A model generated the notes under the pieces. It was not told the DNA's origin. It did not search any database and saw nothing but the letters and a program-made list of their open reading frames with translations. From Actinomycetota bacterium (GTDB taxonomy: Bacteria; Actinomycetota; Actinomycetes; Actinomycetales; Dermatophilaceae), in assembly GCA_020161815.1 (NCBI GenBank), contig JAIUOP010000001.1, forward strand, positions 1 to 64,000: DNA of 64,000 bases, given 5' to 3'. A program made the translations under genes and the position numbers. Below, piece by piece: positions 46,121 to 55,600 of this stretch (its first letter is position 1; the number at the start of each line of letters is the position of its first letter).

Positions 46121-48346
46121 TCAGCGGTAGTAGGTCTCGGGGCGGAGCACGGTCATCCGATGGGCCGCGCGGGTCAGGACGACATAGAGCACGCGCGCCC
46201 CTCCGGGGGACTCCTCGGCGATGCCGTCCGGGTCCAGCACGATGGTCGCGTCCCACTCCAGGCCCTTGGTCGAGAGCGGGTCGATGACCTGCACCCTGCC
46301 CTCGAGGGCGCCCTCGAAGGTCCGCAGGTCCTCGTGCCAGCGGGTCGGCGGGATGATGGCGATCGAGCCGTCGACCTCGGCGCCCAGCTCGTCGAGCGCC
46401 TGCCGGACGTGGGAGCTGACGGACCCATCGCGCATCACGACCTCCCGGGGGAGCAGGCCGGTCTCGCGCACTGCGAGCGGGATGTCGGCGTCGGGCACCA
46501 CGGGCAGGATGACGTCGCGCGCGTAGTCGAAGATCTCGCGGGCGTTGCGGTAGTTCGTGTCCATGTGGAAGGCCTGCAGGGGCTGGCTGCCGTAGGCCTC
46601 GCGTCGCGCGCGCAGGGCCTCGTCGAGATCCGGCCACGAGGCCTGGGCGGCGTCACCGACGACGGTCCAGGAGGCGCTCCGACCGCGGCGCCCGACCATC
46701 CGCCACTGCATGGGGGAGAGGTCCTGGGCCTCGTCGACGAGGACGTGGGCGTAGCTGCTCGGGGGTTCGATCCGGCCCTGGAGCAGCCGTTCGCGGGCGT
46801 CGGCGGGTGTGATGATCGCGCCGCCCTCGGAGTGGGGGCGGCCGTTCACGCCGACGCGGACGTCCTGGACGCCGTAGGCCGCGAGGTCGTCGAGCTCCTC
46901 GATGTCGTAGAAGCCCACCTCCTCGGCGACCTGCTCCTGCACGGGCCCGAGGCGGGCCGCGAGGTCGTCGATGAGGGCGGCGTCAGCCACCGTCCACGAG
47001 CCCTGCTCGAGGGCGTCGACGAAGCTCAGCGCGAGCCGCGCGGACTCGTCGTGGGTGAGCAGGCCGCCGGCGAGCCGGGAGACGTCATCGGTGTCGGTGA
47101 GGCCCAGGAGCACCTCACGGGGGTCGACCTGCGCCCACCACGCCGACATGAACTCGTCGACCTCCCTCGATCCGTCGAAGACGTCGAGGAAGTCGCTGCG
47201 CTCACCGGAGCGCACCTGGGCCCAGGCCGCCTGCCCGAGGTGCTCCCGAGCAGCGTCGCTGCCGAGGTTGTGCTGGTGGGTGCGCAGCACGCGGCGCCGG
47301 ATGTCCCGCAGCGTCGGCTCGTCGAGGCGGATCGCGTGCCCGGCCACGAAGGCCCGGAACTGGGTCGGAGCTCCCGCCGGTGGGCGCGCCGCGGCACGGG
47401 CCAGGACTCGCCGGATCCGCAGGCTGCCCTTGAGGGCGGCCACGTCGGGATGGTCGCTGCGCGCGGCGGTGACCCCGTCGACGAGGTCACCCAGGGCCCG
47501 CAGGGCCACCGACTCCTCGCCGAGGCTGGGCAGGACGCGTTCGATGTATGCCGTGTACGCGGCCGAGGGGCCGACGACGAGGATGCCGCCGTGCTCGAAG
47601 CGGCGACGCTCGGAGTAGAGCAGGTAGGCAGCACGGTGCAGCGCCACCACGGTCTTGCCGGTGCCCGGGCCGCCGGTGATCTCGGTGACGCCTCTCGACG
47701 TCGCGCGGATTGCCTCGTCCTGGTGCCGTTGGATCGTGGCGACGATGTCGCGCATCTGGCGGCCTCGGCTGCGTGTCAGGGCCGCCATGAGGGCGCCATC
47801 ACCGACGACGACGAGGTCGTCGGGGGCCGAGGGCACCATGAGGTCGTCCTCGACACCCACGACCGTGGCGCCCTTGCACCGCAGGACGCGGCGGCGCACG
47901 ACCCCCATCGGCTCGACCGGCGTGGCGCGGTAGAAGGCCGAGGCAGCCGGGGCGCGCCAGTCGACGACGAGGGGTTCGTAGTCGTCGTCACGGACCCCGA
48001 GCCGACCGATGTAGCGGGCCTCGCGGTCCGCCGCCGTGCTCGTCTCGTCGCCGAGGTCGAGGCGACCGAAGACCAGCCCTTCGTACTGCGTCTCCAGGGA
48101 GGCCCGGCGCCGGGCCGCGGCAAAGACGAGGGCGTCGCGCTCGAACAGCCCGGTCATCTCCTCGTCCCGGACGTCACCCGTGCGGTCGGTGCGCCCCCGG
48201 GCCAGTCCGTCCGCCTCGACGCTCGCGGCGCGGGCATCGGCCTTGCCGAGCTCGGCATACACCCGGTCGACGTGAGCCTGCTCGAGGGCCACTTCGGCGG
48301 CGACGACATCGGGGACATCGTGGCGCGGGGGGGACGTGGTGCTCAC
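46121..48346 (-). CDS. HelD-like UvrD/Rep-family helicase
   Basis: Superfamily-1 ATPase of 741 residues. An N-terminal helical arm (VALEQAHVDRVYAEL) is followed by EARYIGRLGVRDDDYEPLVVDWRAPAASAFYRAT, the hallmark HelD block. Walker A is GGPGTGKTVVALHRAAYLL, Walker B VLVDEAQDLSPMQWR, and later motifs LLGDAAQ-like VVGDAAQASW, FHMDTNYRN and TKGLEWDATIV. HelD proteins bind RNA polymerase and free it from nucleic acid; some actinobacterial HelD/HelR proteins also displace rifamycins. The start at 48346 (GTG) follows GAGGAG by about 10 bases. A 27-bp palindrome lies 32 bases upstream. Confidence 0.9.
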   Translation of the reverse strand: MSTTSPPRHDVPDVVAAEVALEQAHVDRVYAELGKADARAASVEADGLARGRTDRTGDVRDEEMTGLFERDALVFAAARRRASLETQYEGLVFGRLDLGDETSTAADREARYIGRLGVRDDDYEPLVVDWRAPAASAFYRATPVEPMGVVRRRVLRCKGATVVGVEDDLMVPSAPDDLVVVGDGALMAALTRSRGRQMRDIVATIQRHQDEAIRATSRGVTEITGGPGTGKTVVALHRAAYLLYSERRRFEHGGILVVGPSAAYTAYIERVLPSLGEESVALRALGDLVDGVTAARSDHPDVAALKGSLRIRRVLARAAARPPAGAPTQFRAFVAGHAIRLDEPTLRDIRRRVLRTHQHNLGSDAAREHLGQAAWAQVRSGERSDFLDVFDGSREVDEFMSAWWAQVDPREVLLGLTDTDDVSRLAGGLLTHDESARLALSFVDALEQGSWTVADAALIDDLAARLGPVQEQVAEEVGFYDIEELDDLAAYGVQDVRVGVNGRPHSEGGAIITPADARERLLQGRIEPPSSYAHVLVDEAQDLSPMQWRMVGRRGRSASWTVVGDAAQASWPDLDEALRARREAYGSQPLQAFHMDTNYRNAREIFDYARDVILPVVPDADIPLAVRETGLLPREVVMRDGSVSSHVRQALDELGAEVDGSIAIIPPTRWHEDLRTFEGALEGRVQVIDPLSTKGLEWDATIVLDPDGIAEESPGGARVLYVVLTRAAHRMTVLRPETYYR

Positions 48347-48377
48347 GGAGCACGGACTCCTCGTGGCTGGACAACTG

Positions 48378-48404
48378 ACGTTTGCGGTGGACCACCGCAA
48401 ACGT
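48378..48404. promoter_or_regulatory. 27-bp perfect palindrome before the HelD-like gene
   Basis: ACGTTTGCGGTGG, a central A, then the exact reverse complement CCACCGCAAACGT. It is placed 32 bases upstream of the helicase start on the minus strand, within the promoter region, so an operator is likely. The half-site TTTGCG also occurs upstream of the adjacent LuxR-type gene. It does not match the published rifamycin-associated element, though both have TTGC arms. Confidence 0.75.
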
Positions 48405-48422
48405 GGAACACACAAGTCTAGA

Positions 48423-48480
48423 CCGGCGCACGGGCATGGCTCCCCGCCCGGCGCACGGGCATGGCTCCCCGCCCGGCGCC
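48423..48480. repeat. 25-bp tandem duplication
   Basis: A unit starting CCGGCGCACGGGCATGG occurs at 48423 and 48448 without mismatch and begins a third time at 48473. It lies in the short gap between the LuxR-type gene and the HelD-like gene; the repeats could be a recent slippage product. Confidence 0.85.
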
Positions 48481-48494
48481 TGTGCCGCGACTGG

Positions 48495-49469
48495 TCAGAC
48501 CAGGCCGCGGCGGGCCGCCTGCACTCCCGCCTGGAAGCGGGTCGTGGCGTTGAGGTCGTCCATCATCTTGCGGATGTCCCGCTCCACCGTGCGCTGGGAG
48601 ATGCCGAGCTGGCGGGCCACGGTGGAGTCGGCGGCCCCTGCCGAGAGCAGGGCAAGGACGCGGGCCTCCCGGTCCCCGTAGTGGCCCCGCGCGGCGGACG
48701 AGGGGCGCGGGGGAGTCCGCGACGCGGCATACGTGGCCTCGGCGAGCTGGGCGAGCGCCTCGACGAGGGGTCGGTGACGGACCACGATCGACCCGTAGCC
48801 CGTCGAGTCGTGGCTCGAGACGTCGACGATGGCCACCGAGCGGTCGACGACGACGATCCCGAGCGCGAGGCCCGGGCGCAGCCGGACCTGCACACCGGCC
48901 TCGTCGAGCGACTCCAGTGCCTCCGCGGACCCGGGCAGGTCCAGGACGCTGGAGTCGAAGACACAGATCCGGCGCACCTCCTCCCCCCGGGTCAGCCAGG
49001 GTGCCCTGAGGTCGAGGAGCAGCTCGTCGTTGAGTTCGGTGCGCGTCGCCACGACGATGATCGAGCTCCTGGCGCCGCTCAGGACCTGGCTGCGGACGCG
49101 GGCGAGCTCGGTGAGGTCGACCATCATCCGCACGCCGACGGTGGCCTTCGCCTCGGCCTCGTCCCTGGCCTGGGTGAACCGCTCGCTGAGCTCCTGCACT
49201 CGGGCACGTGAGCGCCCGGCGGCGAGCTCCAGCTCGGCGGCATACCGCGGGAGGGCCACCTCGGGCGGCGTGACGACGATCGTGCCGTCGGTGAGCTCCT
49301 GGGCCATGCCCAGCGCGGAGAGTCGGGGCAGGTGCAGGTCGATGACCGCCGGGGGGAAGCCCTGCCGGTGGAGCAGGGCGCGGGTGGGCTGGGACAACCC
49401 GGCCAGTGCTTCGTAGAGTTGGTAGGTCGCGTCGTCCCAGTCGGTGTGCGCAGTGGAGGTCAACGGCAC
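48495..49469 (-). CDS. LuxR/TrmB-like transcriptional regulator
   Basis: Regulator of 324 residues. The N-terminal TrmB-like winged helix (YEALAGLSQPTRALLHRQGFPPAVIDLHLPRLSALGM) precedes an effector domain (SIIVVATRTELNDELLLDLRAPWLTRGEEVRRICVF; LRPGLALGIVVVDRSVAIVDVS). The C-terminal LuxR helix-turn-helix is YGDREARVLALLSAGAADSTVARQLGISQRTVERDIRKMM. It is built like the regulator at 43781. The GTG at 49469 lies just after AGGAGG; the spacing is short, and a TTG six bases later would also fit. It is upstream of and co-oriented with the HelD-like gene, whose palindrome it may bind. Confidence 0.86.
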   Translation of the reverse strand: MPLTSTAHTDWDDATYQLYEALAGLSQPTRALLHRQGFPPAVIDLHLPRLSALGMAQELTDGTIVVTPPEVALPRYAAELELAAGRSRARVQELSERFTQARDEAEAKATVGVRMMVDLTELARVRSQVLSGARSSIIVVATRTELNDELLLDLRAPWLTRGEEVRRICVFDSSVLDLPGSAEALESLDEAGVQVRLRPGLALGIVVVDRSVAIVDVSSHDSTGYGSIVVRHRPLVEALAQLAEATYAASRTPPRPSSAARGHYGDREARVLALLSAGAADSTVARQLGISQRTVERDIRKMMDDLNATTRFQAGVQAARRGLV

Positions 49470-49770
49470 GGCCCTCCTGTCCACCCGGGAGTTGATGGCG
49501 GGTCTGCGACAGTGGCGCAAATCCGACGTGATTGAACTTTACACCGGATTACTGGCGGGTTATGGTCCTTCCATCGACCACGTCGATGTCTGAGCAGAGC
49601 GCCGGCCCCACCCCCCAACGGGCTGTGTGCGCCACTCAGACGGGACGCGGCGGCCCCGGGGGAACCCCCCCCTGCTCCTCGGGTCCGCCGCGTTCCACTG
49701 TTTCCGGGCCCGATCCGTCGCCGTGGCGTGGACGGCGGCCCCGGATGGCGGGCCACTAGGGTCAGTTCCC
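49470..49770. other. Divergent control region with hairpin before purD
   Basis: 301 non-coding bases. Near the regulator start is an AT-richer patch (49530-49565, GATTGAACTTTACACCGGATTACTGG) and a TTTGCG half-site near 49510. A long hairpin has stem ACGCGGCGG (49645-49653) and CCGCCGCGT (49685-49693), with G/C runs in the loop, and may act as a terminator or attenuator. TAGGGT at 49757-49762, eight bases before the purD GTG, looks like its -10 box. No gene or known riboswitch is recognised. Confidence 0.5.
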
Positions 49771-51069
49771 GTGAAGGTCCTCGTCATCGGCTCCGGTGCT
49801 CGTGAGCACGCCATCGTCCGCGCCCTGTGTGCCGACCCCGAGGTCGACCTGGTGGTGGCGGCTCCGGGCAATCCCGGCATCGGGCGCATCGCCCGCTGCG
49901 TCCCGATCGAGGGCGGCCCCACCGATCCGGCCGGAGTGGTGGCCCTCGCCCGTGAGTGCGAGGTCGACCTGGTCGTCATCGGTCCGGAGGCCCCACTCGT
50001 CGCCGGTGTCGCAGATGCGTTGCGGGACAGCGGTTTTGCGTGCTACGGCCCGAGTGCCGACGCCGCTCGGCTCGAGGGCAGCAAGGCCTTTGCCAAGGAG
50101 GTCATGTCGGCTGCCGAGGTGCCGACCGGCCTGGCCCACGTCTGCACCACGATCGACGAGGTCGCGGCGGCGCTCGACTCCTTCGGCGCGCCGCACGTCG
50201 TCAAGGAGGACGGACTGGCAGCCGGCAAGGGGGTGGTCGTCACCGACGACCGGCAGGTCGCGCTCGACCATGCGGCGGCCTGCCTGACCAAGGTGGGAGG
50301 ACGAGTGGTCATCGAGGAGTTCCTCGACGGCCCCGAGGTCTCCCTCTTCTGCGTGTGCGACGGCACCACCGCCGTCCCGCTGGCCCCGGCCCAGGACTTC
50401 AAGCGGGTCGGCGACGACGACGCGGGCCCCAACACCGGTGGCATGGGCGCCTATTCGCCCTTGCCCTGGGCGCCGGCCGACCTGGCCGACCACGTCGTCA
50501 CCCGCATCGCCCAGCCTGTCCTCGACGAGATGAGACGACGGGGCACGCCCTTCGTCGGCACCCTCTTCGTGGGGCTCGCCCTGACGTCGCGTGGCCCTCG
50601 GGTCATCGAGTTCAACGCGCGCTTCGGGGACCCGGAGACCCAGGTCGTCCTGGCCCGCCTGCGGACGCCGCTGGCCGGCCTGCTGCACGCCGCGGCCAGC
50701 GGAAGCCTCGACAGCGTGCCCGCGCTGAGGTGGTCGGACGACGCCGCCGTCACGGTCGTGGTGGCGGCAGAGCACTACCCCGGCCCGCCGCGCACCGGCG
50801 ACCCCATCGCCGGCCTGGACGAGGTGGCGACCCTCGACGACGGCGAGCGGACGGCATACGTCCTCCACGCCGGGACCGCGCTGGGGGGCGACGGCGAGAT
50901 CGTCTCGGCCGGCGGCCGCGTCCTCTCGGTGGTCGGCACCGGACCCGACCTCGCCGATGCGCGGGAGGTGGCGTATGCCGCGGTCGGGCTGATCGAGCTC
51001 CCGGGCTCCCACCACCGCACCGACATCGCCCGCAAGGCGGTCGAGGGAGCCATCAGCCTCTCGGGCTGA
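49771..51069 (+). CDS. purD: Phosphoribosylamine-glycine ligase (GARS)
   Basis: Second step of purine synthesis, ATP-dependent joining of glycine to phosphoribosylamine. The 432-residue ATP-grasp enzyme starts [19 protein letters not shown]. It has [17 protein letters not shown] (ATP loop), [41 protein letters not shown] and a C-terminal domain; length normal. The GTG lies eight bases after TAGGGT, so the mRNA is probably leaderless. The next gene, purC, starts 40 bases on. Confidence 0.98.
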   Translation: MKVLVIGSGAREHAIVRALCADPEVDLVVAAPGNPGIGRIARCVPIEGGPTDPAGVVALARECEVDLVVIGPEAPLVAGVADALRDSGFACYGPSADAARLEGSKAFAKEVMSAAEVPTGLAHVCTTIDEVAAALDSFGAPHVVKEDGLAAGKGVVVTDDRQVALDHAAACLTKVGGRVVIEEFLDGPEVSLFCVCDGTTAVPLAPAQDFKRVGDDDAGPNTGGMGAYSPLPWAPADLADHVVTRIAQPVLDEMRRRGTPFVGTLFVGLALTSRGPRVIEFNARFGDPETQVVLARLRTPLAGLLHAAASGSLDSVPALRWSDDAAVTVVVAAEHYPGPPRTGDPIAGLDEVATLDDGERTAYVLHAGTALGGDGEIVSAGGRVLSVVGTGPDLADAREVAYAAVGLIELPGSHHRTDIARKAVEGAISLSG

Positions 51070-51109
51070 CCGTTGCGGCGTGGCCGGCAGGGCCTGACAG
51101 ACTTCGGGT

Positions 51110-52009
51110 ATGCCGTCCGCTCCCCTTGCGATCCCGGGTTTCGTCCACCTCTACTCCGGGAAGGTGCGTGACCTCTACGCCCCCGTGGGCGACGACGGCC
51201 GGCCCCGGGAGGACGAGCTGCTGCTCGTGGCCTCGGACCGGATCTCGGCCTTCGACTTCGTCCTCGAGCCGGCCATCCCCGACAAGGGAGCGGTGCTGAC
51301 CCAACTGTCGCTGTGGTGGTTCGAGCAGCTGGCCCAGGTCGTGCCCAACCACGTCATCTCCACCGACGTGCCCGCTGAGGTCGCGGGCCGGGCGGTGCTC
51401 GTGCGGCGCCTCGAGATGCTTCCGGTGGAGTGCGTGGCGCGGGCCTACCTCACGGGGGGAGGGCTGCGGGAGTACGCCGCGGACGGCCGCGTGAGCGGCG
51501 TCCGCCTCCCGGAGGGCCTGGTCGACGGGAGCCGCTTCGCCGAGCCGATCTTCACGCCCTCGACGAAGGCGCCCCAGGGCGAGCACGACGAGCCGATGTC
51601 CTATGCGGAGGTCGAGGCGGCGATCGGCCCGGACCTGGCGGCTCGGGCGCGCGACCTCACGACCGCGATCCTGGCCAAGGGCAACGAGATCGCGGCCCAG
51701 CGCGGCATCCTCATCGCGGACACCAAGGTCGAGTTCGGGGTCGTGGACGGCGAGCTGATCCTGGCCGACGAGGTGCTCACCCCCGACTCCTCACGCTTCT
51801 GGCCGGCCGACCAGTGGGAGCCGGGTCATCCGCAGCCGAGCTTCGACAAGGAGTTCGTCCGGGAGTGGCTGCTCTCGCCCGCCTCGGGCTGGGACAAGGT
51901 CTCGGGGCAGGCGCCGCCGCCGCTGCCGGCCGAGGTCGTGGAGCGGACCCGCGCCAAGTACGTCGAGGCCTACGAGCGCCTCACGGGGAGACCGTTCGTC
52001 GCCATCTGA
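51110..52009 (+). CDS. purC: SAICAR synthetase
   Basis: Purine synthesis: joins CAIR and aspartate. The 299-residue protein has YSGKVRDLYAP, LVASDRISAFDFVL, VVPNHVISTDVP, ECVARAYLTGGG, PIFTPSTKAPQGEHDEPMSY and DTKVEFGVVDGELILADEVLTPDSSRFWPAD, which together identify the eukaryotic-like/actinobacterial long form. The ATG is embedded in a GTATGCCG octamer. Purine genes are interrupted after it by a toxin-antitoxin pair before purL. Confidence 0.98.
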   Translation: MPSAPLAIPGFVHLYSGKVRDLYAPVGDDGRPREDELLLVASDRISAFDFVLEPAIPDKGAVLTQLSLWWFEQLAQVVPNHVISTDVPAEVAGRAVLVRRLEMLPVECVARAYLTGGGLREYAADGRVSGVRLPEGLVDGSRFAEPIFTPSTKAPQGEHDEPMSYAEVEAAIGPDLAARARDLTTAILAKGNEIAAQRGILIADTKVEFGVVDGELILADEVLTPDSSRFWPADQWEPGHPQPSFDKEFVREWLLSPASGWDKVSGQAPPPLPAEVVERTRAKYVEAYERLTGRPFVAI

Positions 52010-52020
52010 GTACTCGTTCT

Positions 52021-52061
52021 GAATCCCGGTATGAATCCCATCAAGGATCCCACTCCGGGAT
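52021..52061. promoter_or_regulatory. Iterated operator of the toxin-antitoxin operon
   Basis: Three GRATCCC sites start at 52021, 52033 and 52045, exactly 12 bases apart. A further GGGAT (52057-52061) forms an inverted repeat ATCCC-N5-GGGAT with the last one. The -10-like TAGGAT (52071-52076) follows, six bases before the antitoxin ATG. Such regularly spaced half-sites are typical of ribbon-helix-helix antitoxin binding. Confidence 0.65.
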
Positions 52062-52082
52062 GGAGGCGGGTAGGATTCTGGG

Positions 52083-52322
52083 ATGAGCACCACGCAGATC
52101 GCCGTCCGCCTCGCCGACAAGTACGTCGCCTTCCTCGACGAGCAGGTCAAGGCGGGCGCGGCCCGTTCGCGCGCTGAGTTGGTTGAGTCCGCCCTCGAGC
52201 GCGAAATCGCGCGGCGCCTCGACGAGCACGACGTGCGGACCCTCTTGGCCCATGCCGACCGGCCCGACGAGCTCGACGCCATCGTGGCTTGGGCCGCCGA
52301 CAACTACCCGGACCTGGACTGA
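52083..52322 (+). CDS. Ribbon-helix-helix antitoxin (MazE-like)
   Basis: 79 residues. The N-terminal strand TTQIAVRLADKYVAFLDEQV and helices AARSRAELVESALEREI form a ribbon-helix-helix DNA-binding fold, and the acidic C-terminal tail (DELDAIVAWAADNYPDLD) would wrap the toxin. Its stop and the toxin start share TGATG, a one-base overlap. The ATG is six bases after TAGGAT. It would neutralise the toxin and repress the operon through the 12-bp iterations upstream. Confidence 0.88.
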   Translation: MSTTQIAVRLADKYVAFLDEQVKAGAARSRAELVESALEREIARRLDEHDVRTLLAHADRPDELDAIVAWAADNYPDLD

Positions 52323-52621
52323 TGCGCCCGATTCACCTGGTTCGCTTGGACAAGCCCCGACCCGCGGTCATCCTCACCCGTGAGCTGGCGCGGCCCTTCA
52401 TGAGCCGGCAGACCATCGCCCCCATCACGAGCACGATCAAAGGGCTGACGACAGAGGTCCGGGTGGACGAGCGCAACGGCCTGGACCACGAAAGCGTCAT
52501 CTCGTGCGATGGGCTGATGACGGTGTCTGTGGCCCAGATCGGCAAGCAGATCGGCGTCCTGCACGACGATCAGGAAGAGGAACTCTCCTTCGCCGTTCGT
52601 CGAGCCCTCGACCTCCGCTGA
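52322..52621 (+). CDS. mazF: MazF/PemK-type endoribonuclease toxin
   Basis: 99-residue toxin: RPIHLVRLDKPRPAVILTRELA is the first strand-loop, QTIAPITSTIKGLTTEVRVDERNGLDHESVISCDGLMTVSVAQIGKQIGVL the conserved MazF core. The N-terminal strand is shorter than in the usual KRGDIWWVDL-type start, as in many actinobacterial members. MazF cleaves mRNA or tRNA at short motifs to arrest growth. Located between purC and purL, it is the only sign of a mobile-type module in the pur region. Confidence 0.88.
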   Translation: MRPIHLVRLDKPRPAVILTRELARPFMSRQTIAPITSTIKGLTTEVRVDERNGLDHESVISCDGLMTVSVAQIGKQIGVLHDDQEEELSFAVRRALDLR

Positions 52622-52682
52622 GGCCCGCGGCCCCCGCGGGTAGATTTGGCGTGACCCCCTGCCACCTCCGGGAGAGCTGCCC

Positions 52683-55600
52683 ATGGCCTCGCACGACCAC
52701 GTGCTCACCGTGTTCGAGGGCGGCAACGCCCTGTCCGACTTCCGAGCGGCCGGGCTCCTCGCCCGGCTGCAGGCGGTCGACTCGAGCGTCACCGGCGTCA
52801 GCGCCCGGCATGTGCACTGGGTGAGCAGCGCGGAGCCGCTCGCGGACCCGCAGCGGGTCGCAGCCCTCCTGACCTATGGCGAGCCCGCGCCGGCCGCCGC
52901 TGAGTCGGCGTATGCCGCGGACTCGCCTTCCGCCGCGGGCTCCGCCCTCGTCGTGGTCGGGCCGCGCCTGGGCACGATCAGCCCGTGGGCCTCCAAGGCC
53001 ACCGACATCGCCCGCAACTGTGGCTTCTCCCTCGAGCGGGTCGAGCGGGTCACCGAGTACACCCTCCACCGCACCACCGGCGAGGCGTTGTCGGACGAGG
53101 GCTGGCTCGCCCTCGCCGAGCTCCTCCACGACCGGATGACCGAGTCGGTGCTCCGCCGCCGCGAGGACGCGGCCCACCTCTTCGACGAGCGCGACGCGGC
53201 GCCGATGGAGCACGTCGACGTCCTCGGCGCGGGGCGCCCGGCGCTGGAAGCGGCGAACACGGCATACGGCCTGGCGTTGTCCGAGGACGAGATCGACTAC
53301 CTCGTCGAGGCCTTCACCGGCCTGCGGCGCAACCCGACCGACGTCGAGCTGACGATGTTCGCGCAGGCCAACAGTGAGCACTGCCGGCACAAGATCTTCA
53401 ACGCCGACTTCGTCATCGACGGTGAGGCCCAGGCACGCAGCCTGTTCGGGATGATCCGGCACACCGAGGCCGTCGCCGGCGAGGGCACCGTCGTCGCCTA
53501 CAAGGACAATGCCTCCGTCATGGTCGGTGGGGAGCGGTCCCGGTGGCTGCCGCAGCGGCAGGACGAGCCGAGCCCGTATGCCGGTCACGAGGGCGAGGTC
53601 CATGTCCTCATGAAGGTCGAGACCCACAACCACCCGACCGCCATCAGCCCCTTCCCCGGAGCGGCGACCGGCGCCGGCGGCGAGATCCGCGACGAGGGCG
53701 CGACCGGCCGTGGCTCCCAGCCCAAGGCCGGCGTGGCCGGTTTCGCCGTCTCGAACCTCCACCTCCCCGGCACGCAAGAGCCTTGGGAGAGTGGGGACTT
53801 CACCGCGCCTGATCACCTGGCCAGCCCCCTGGAGATCATGGTGCAGGCGCCGATCGGCGCGGCGGCCTTCAACAACGAGTTCGGCCGGCCCAACCTCGGC
53901 GGCTTCTTCCGCGTCTTCGAGCAGACCGTGGACGGGGTCCACCGCGGCTACCACAAGCCGATCATGAGTGCCGGTGGCCTGGGGACGATCAGCGCGGACA
54001 TGACCGAGAAGGTCCGCTTCCCGGCGGGCACCCTCCTCGTCCAGCTGGGCGGACCCGGCATGCGGATCGGCATGGGTGGCGGCGCGGCCTCCTCCATGGC
54101 GGCCGGCGCCAATGCCGCCGAGCTCGACTTCGACTCGGTCCAGCGCGGCAATCCCGAGATCGAGCGGCGCGCGCAGGAGGTCATCAACCACTGCTGGGCC
54201 ATGGGCGCGGACAACCCGATCCTCGCCATCCACGACGTCGGTGCCGGCGGACTGTCCAACGCCTTCCCCGAGCTCGTCGACGGCGCCGGGCTCGGCGCCC
54301 GCTTCGACCTCTCCGCCGTCCCGCTGGAGGAGTCCGGCCTCGCGCCGAAGGAGGTGTGGTGCAACGAGAGCCAGGAACGCTATGTCGTCGCGCTGGCGCC
54401 GGAGTCGTTGGCCACCTTCGCCGCCCTCGCCGATCGGGAGCGGTGCCCGTATGCCGTGGTGGGGGTTGCCCGTGACGACGGCCAGCTCGTGCTCGCCGAC
54501 GGCACCGACGACAGCGGCGACGGCGACCGCACGGCATACCCGATCGACATGCCGATGGAGGTGCTCCTCGGGAAGCCGCCGCGGATGACCCGTGACGTGC
54601 GGCGGGTGGAGAGGACCGGGGACGACTTCGACCTCTCAGCCGTCGACCTTCGCGAGACCGCGTATGCCGTGCTGCGGCACCCCAGCGTGGCCTCCAAGCG
54701 CTTCCTCGTCACCATCGGTGACCGCACTGTCGGCGGGCTGACCCACCGCGACCAGATGGTCGGTCCGTGGCAGGTCCCGGTCGCCGACGTCGCGGTGACC
54801 CTGGCCGACTTCGAGGGTTTCGCCGGGGAGGCGATGGCCACGGGCGAGCGGATGCCGATCGCGGCCGTCGACGCCCCCGCCTCAGGACGGATGGCCGTCG
54901 GTGAGGCGCTCACCAACCTGCTCGCGGCGCCGCTGCGGGCACTGTCGGGCGTGAAGCTCTCGTGCAACTGGATGGCCGCCTGCGGTGAGGAGGGCGAGGA
55001 CGCCGCGCTCCACGACACCGTCCACGCCGTCGGCATGGAGCTCTGCCCGGCGCTGGGCATCTCGGTGCCGGTGGGCAAGGACTCGCTGTCGATGCGCACG
55101 ACGTGGACCACGCCCGAGGGCCAGGCCCGACGGGTGGTCTCGCCGGTCTCGCTCGTGGTGACCGCGTTCGCCTCGCTGCCGGATGTGCGTGGCACCTGGA
55201 CCCCGCAGCTCGCCCCGGGGTCCGCGCTCGTCCTCGTCGACCTCGGCGCCGGGCGCGACCGGCTCGGCGGCTCGATCGCGGCCCAGGCCAATGGTGCCTT
55301 CGGCCGCGAGGTGCCCGACCTCGACGACCCAGTCCGCCTGACCGCGCTGAGCGAGGCGTTGACAGCGCTGCGGGAGCGTGGGCTGGTCACCGCCTACCAC
55401 GACCGCTCCGACGGCGGACTCTGGGCAGCGGTGTGCGAGATGGGTTTTGCCGGGGGCGTCGGCCTCCACGTCGAGGTGGACAACGCGGCGGCCCTGTTCG
55501 CCGAGGAGCTGGGGGTCGTGCTCGGCGTGCCGCTGGACCGTGCGGAGGAGGTCGTGGACCTGCTGGCCGTCCAGGGGCTCGCCGACCTCGTGAGCATCGT

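Noticed and set aside
48378-48404. Rifamycin-associated element
   Set aside because: The palindrome has TTTGCGG arms but differs in length, centre and flanks from the published 19-bp element; kept as an unassigned operator.
46160-48421. 753-codon plus-strand open frame over the HelD-like gene
   Set aside because: Antisense to a gene with intact helicase motifs; no motif of its own.
49470-49770. Purine riboswitch before purD
   Set aside because: No conserved purine-aptamer core was recognised, and the probable transcription start sits at the purD start codon.
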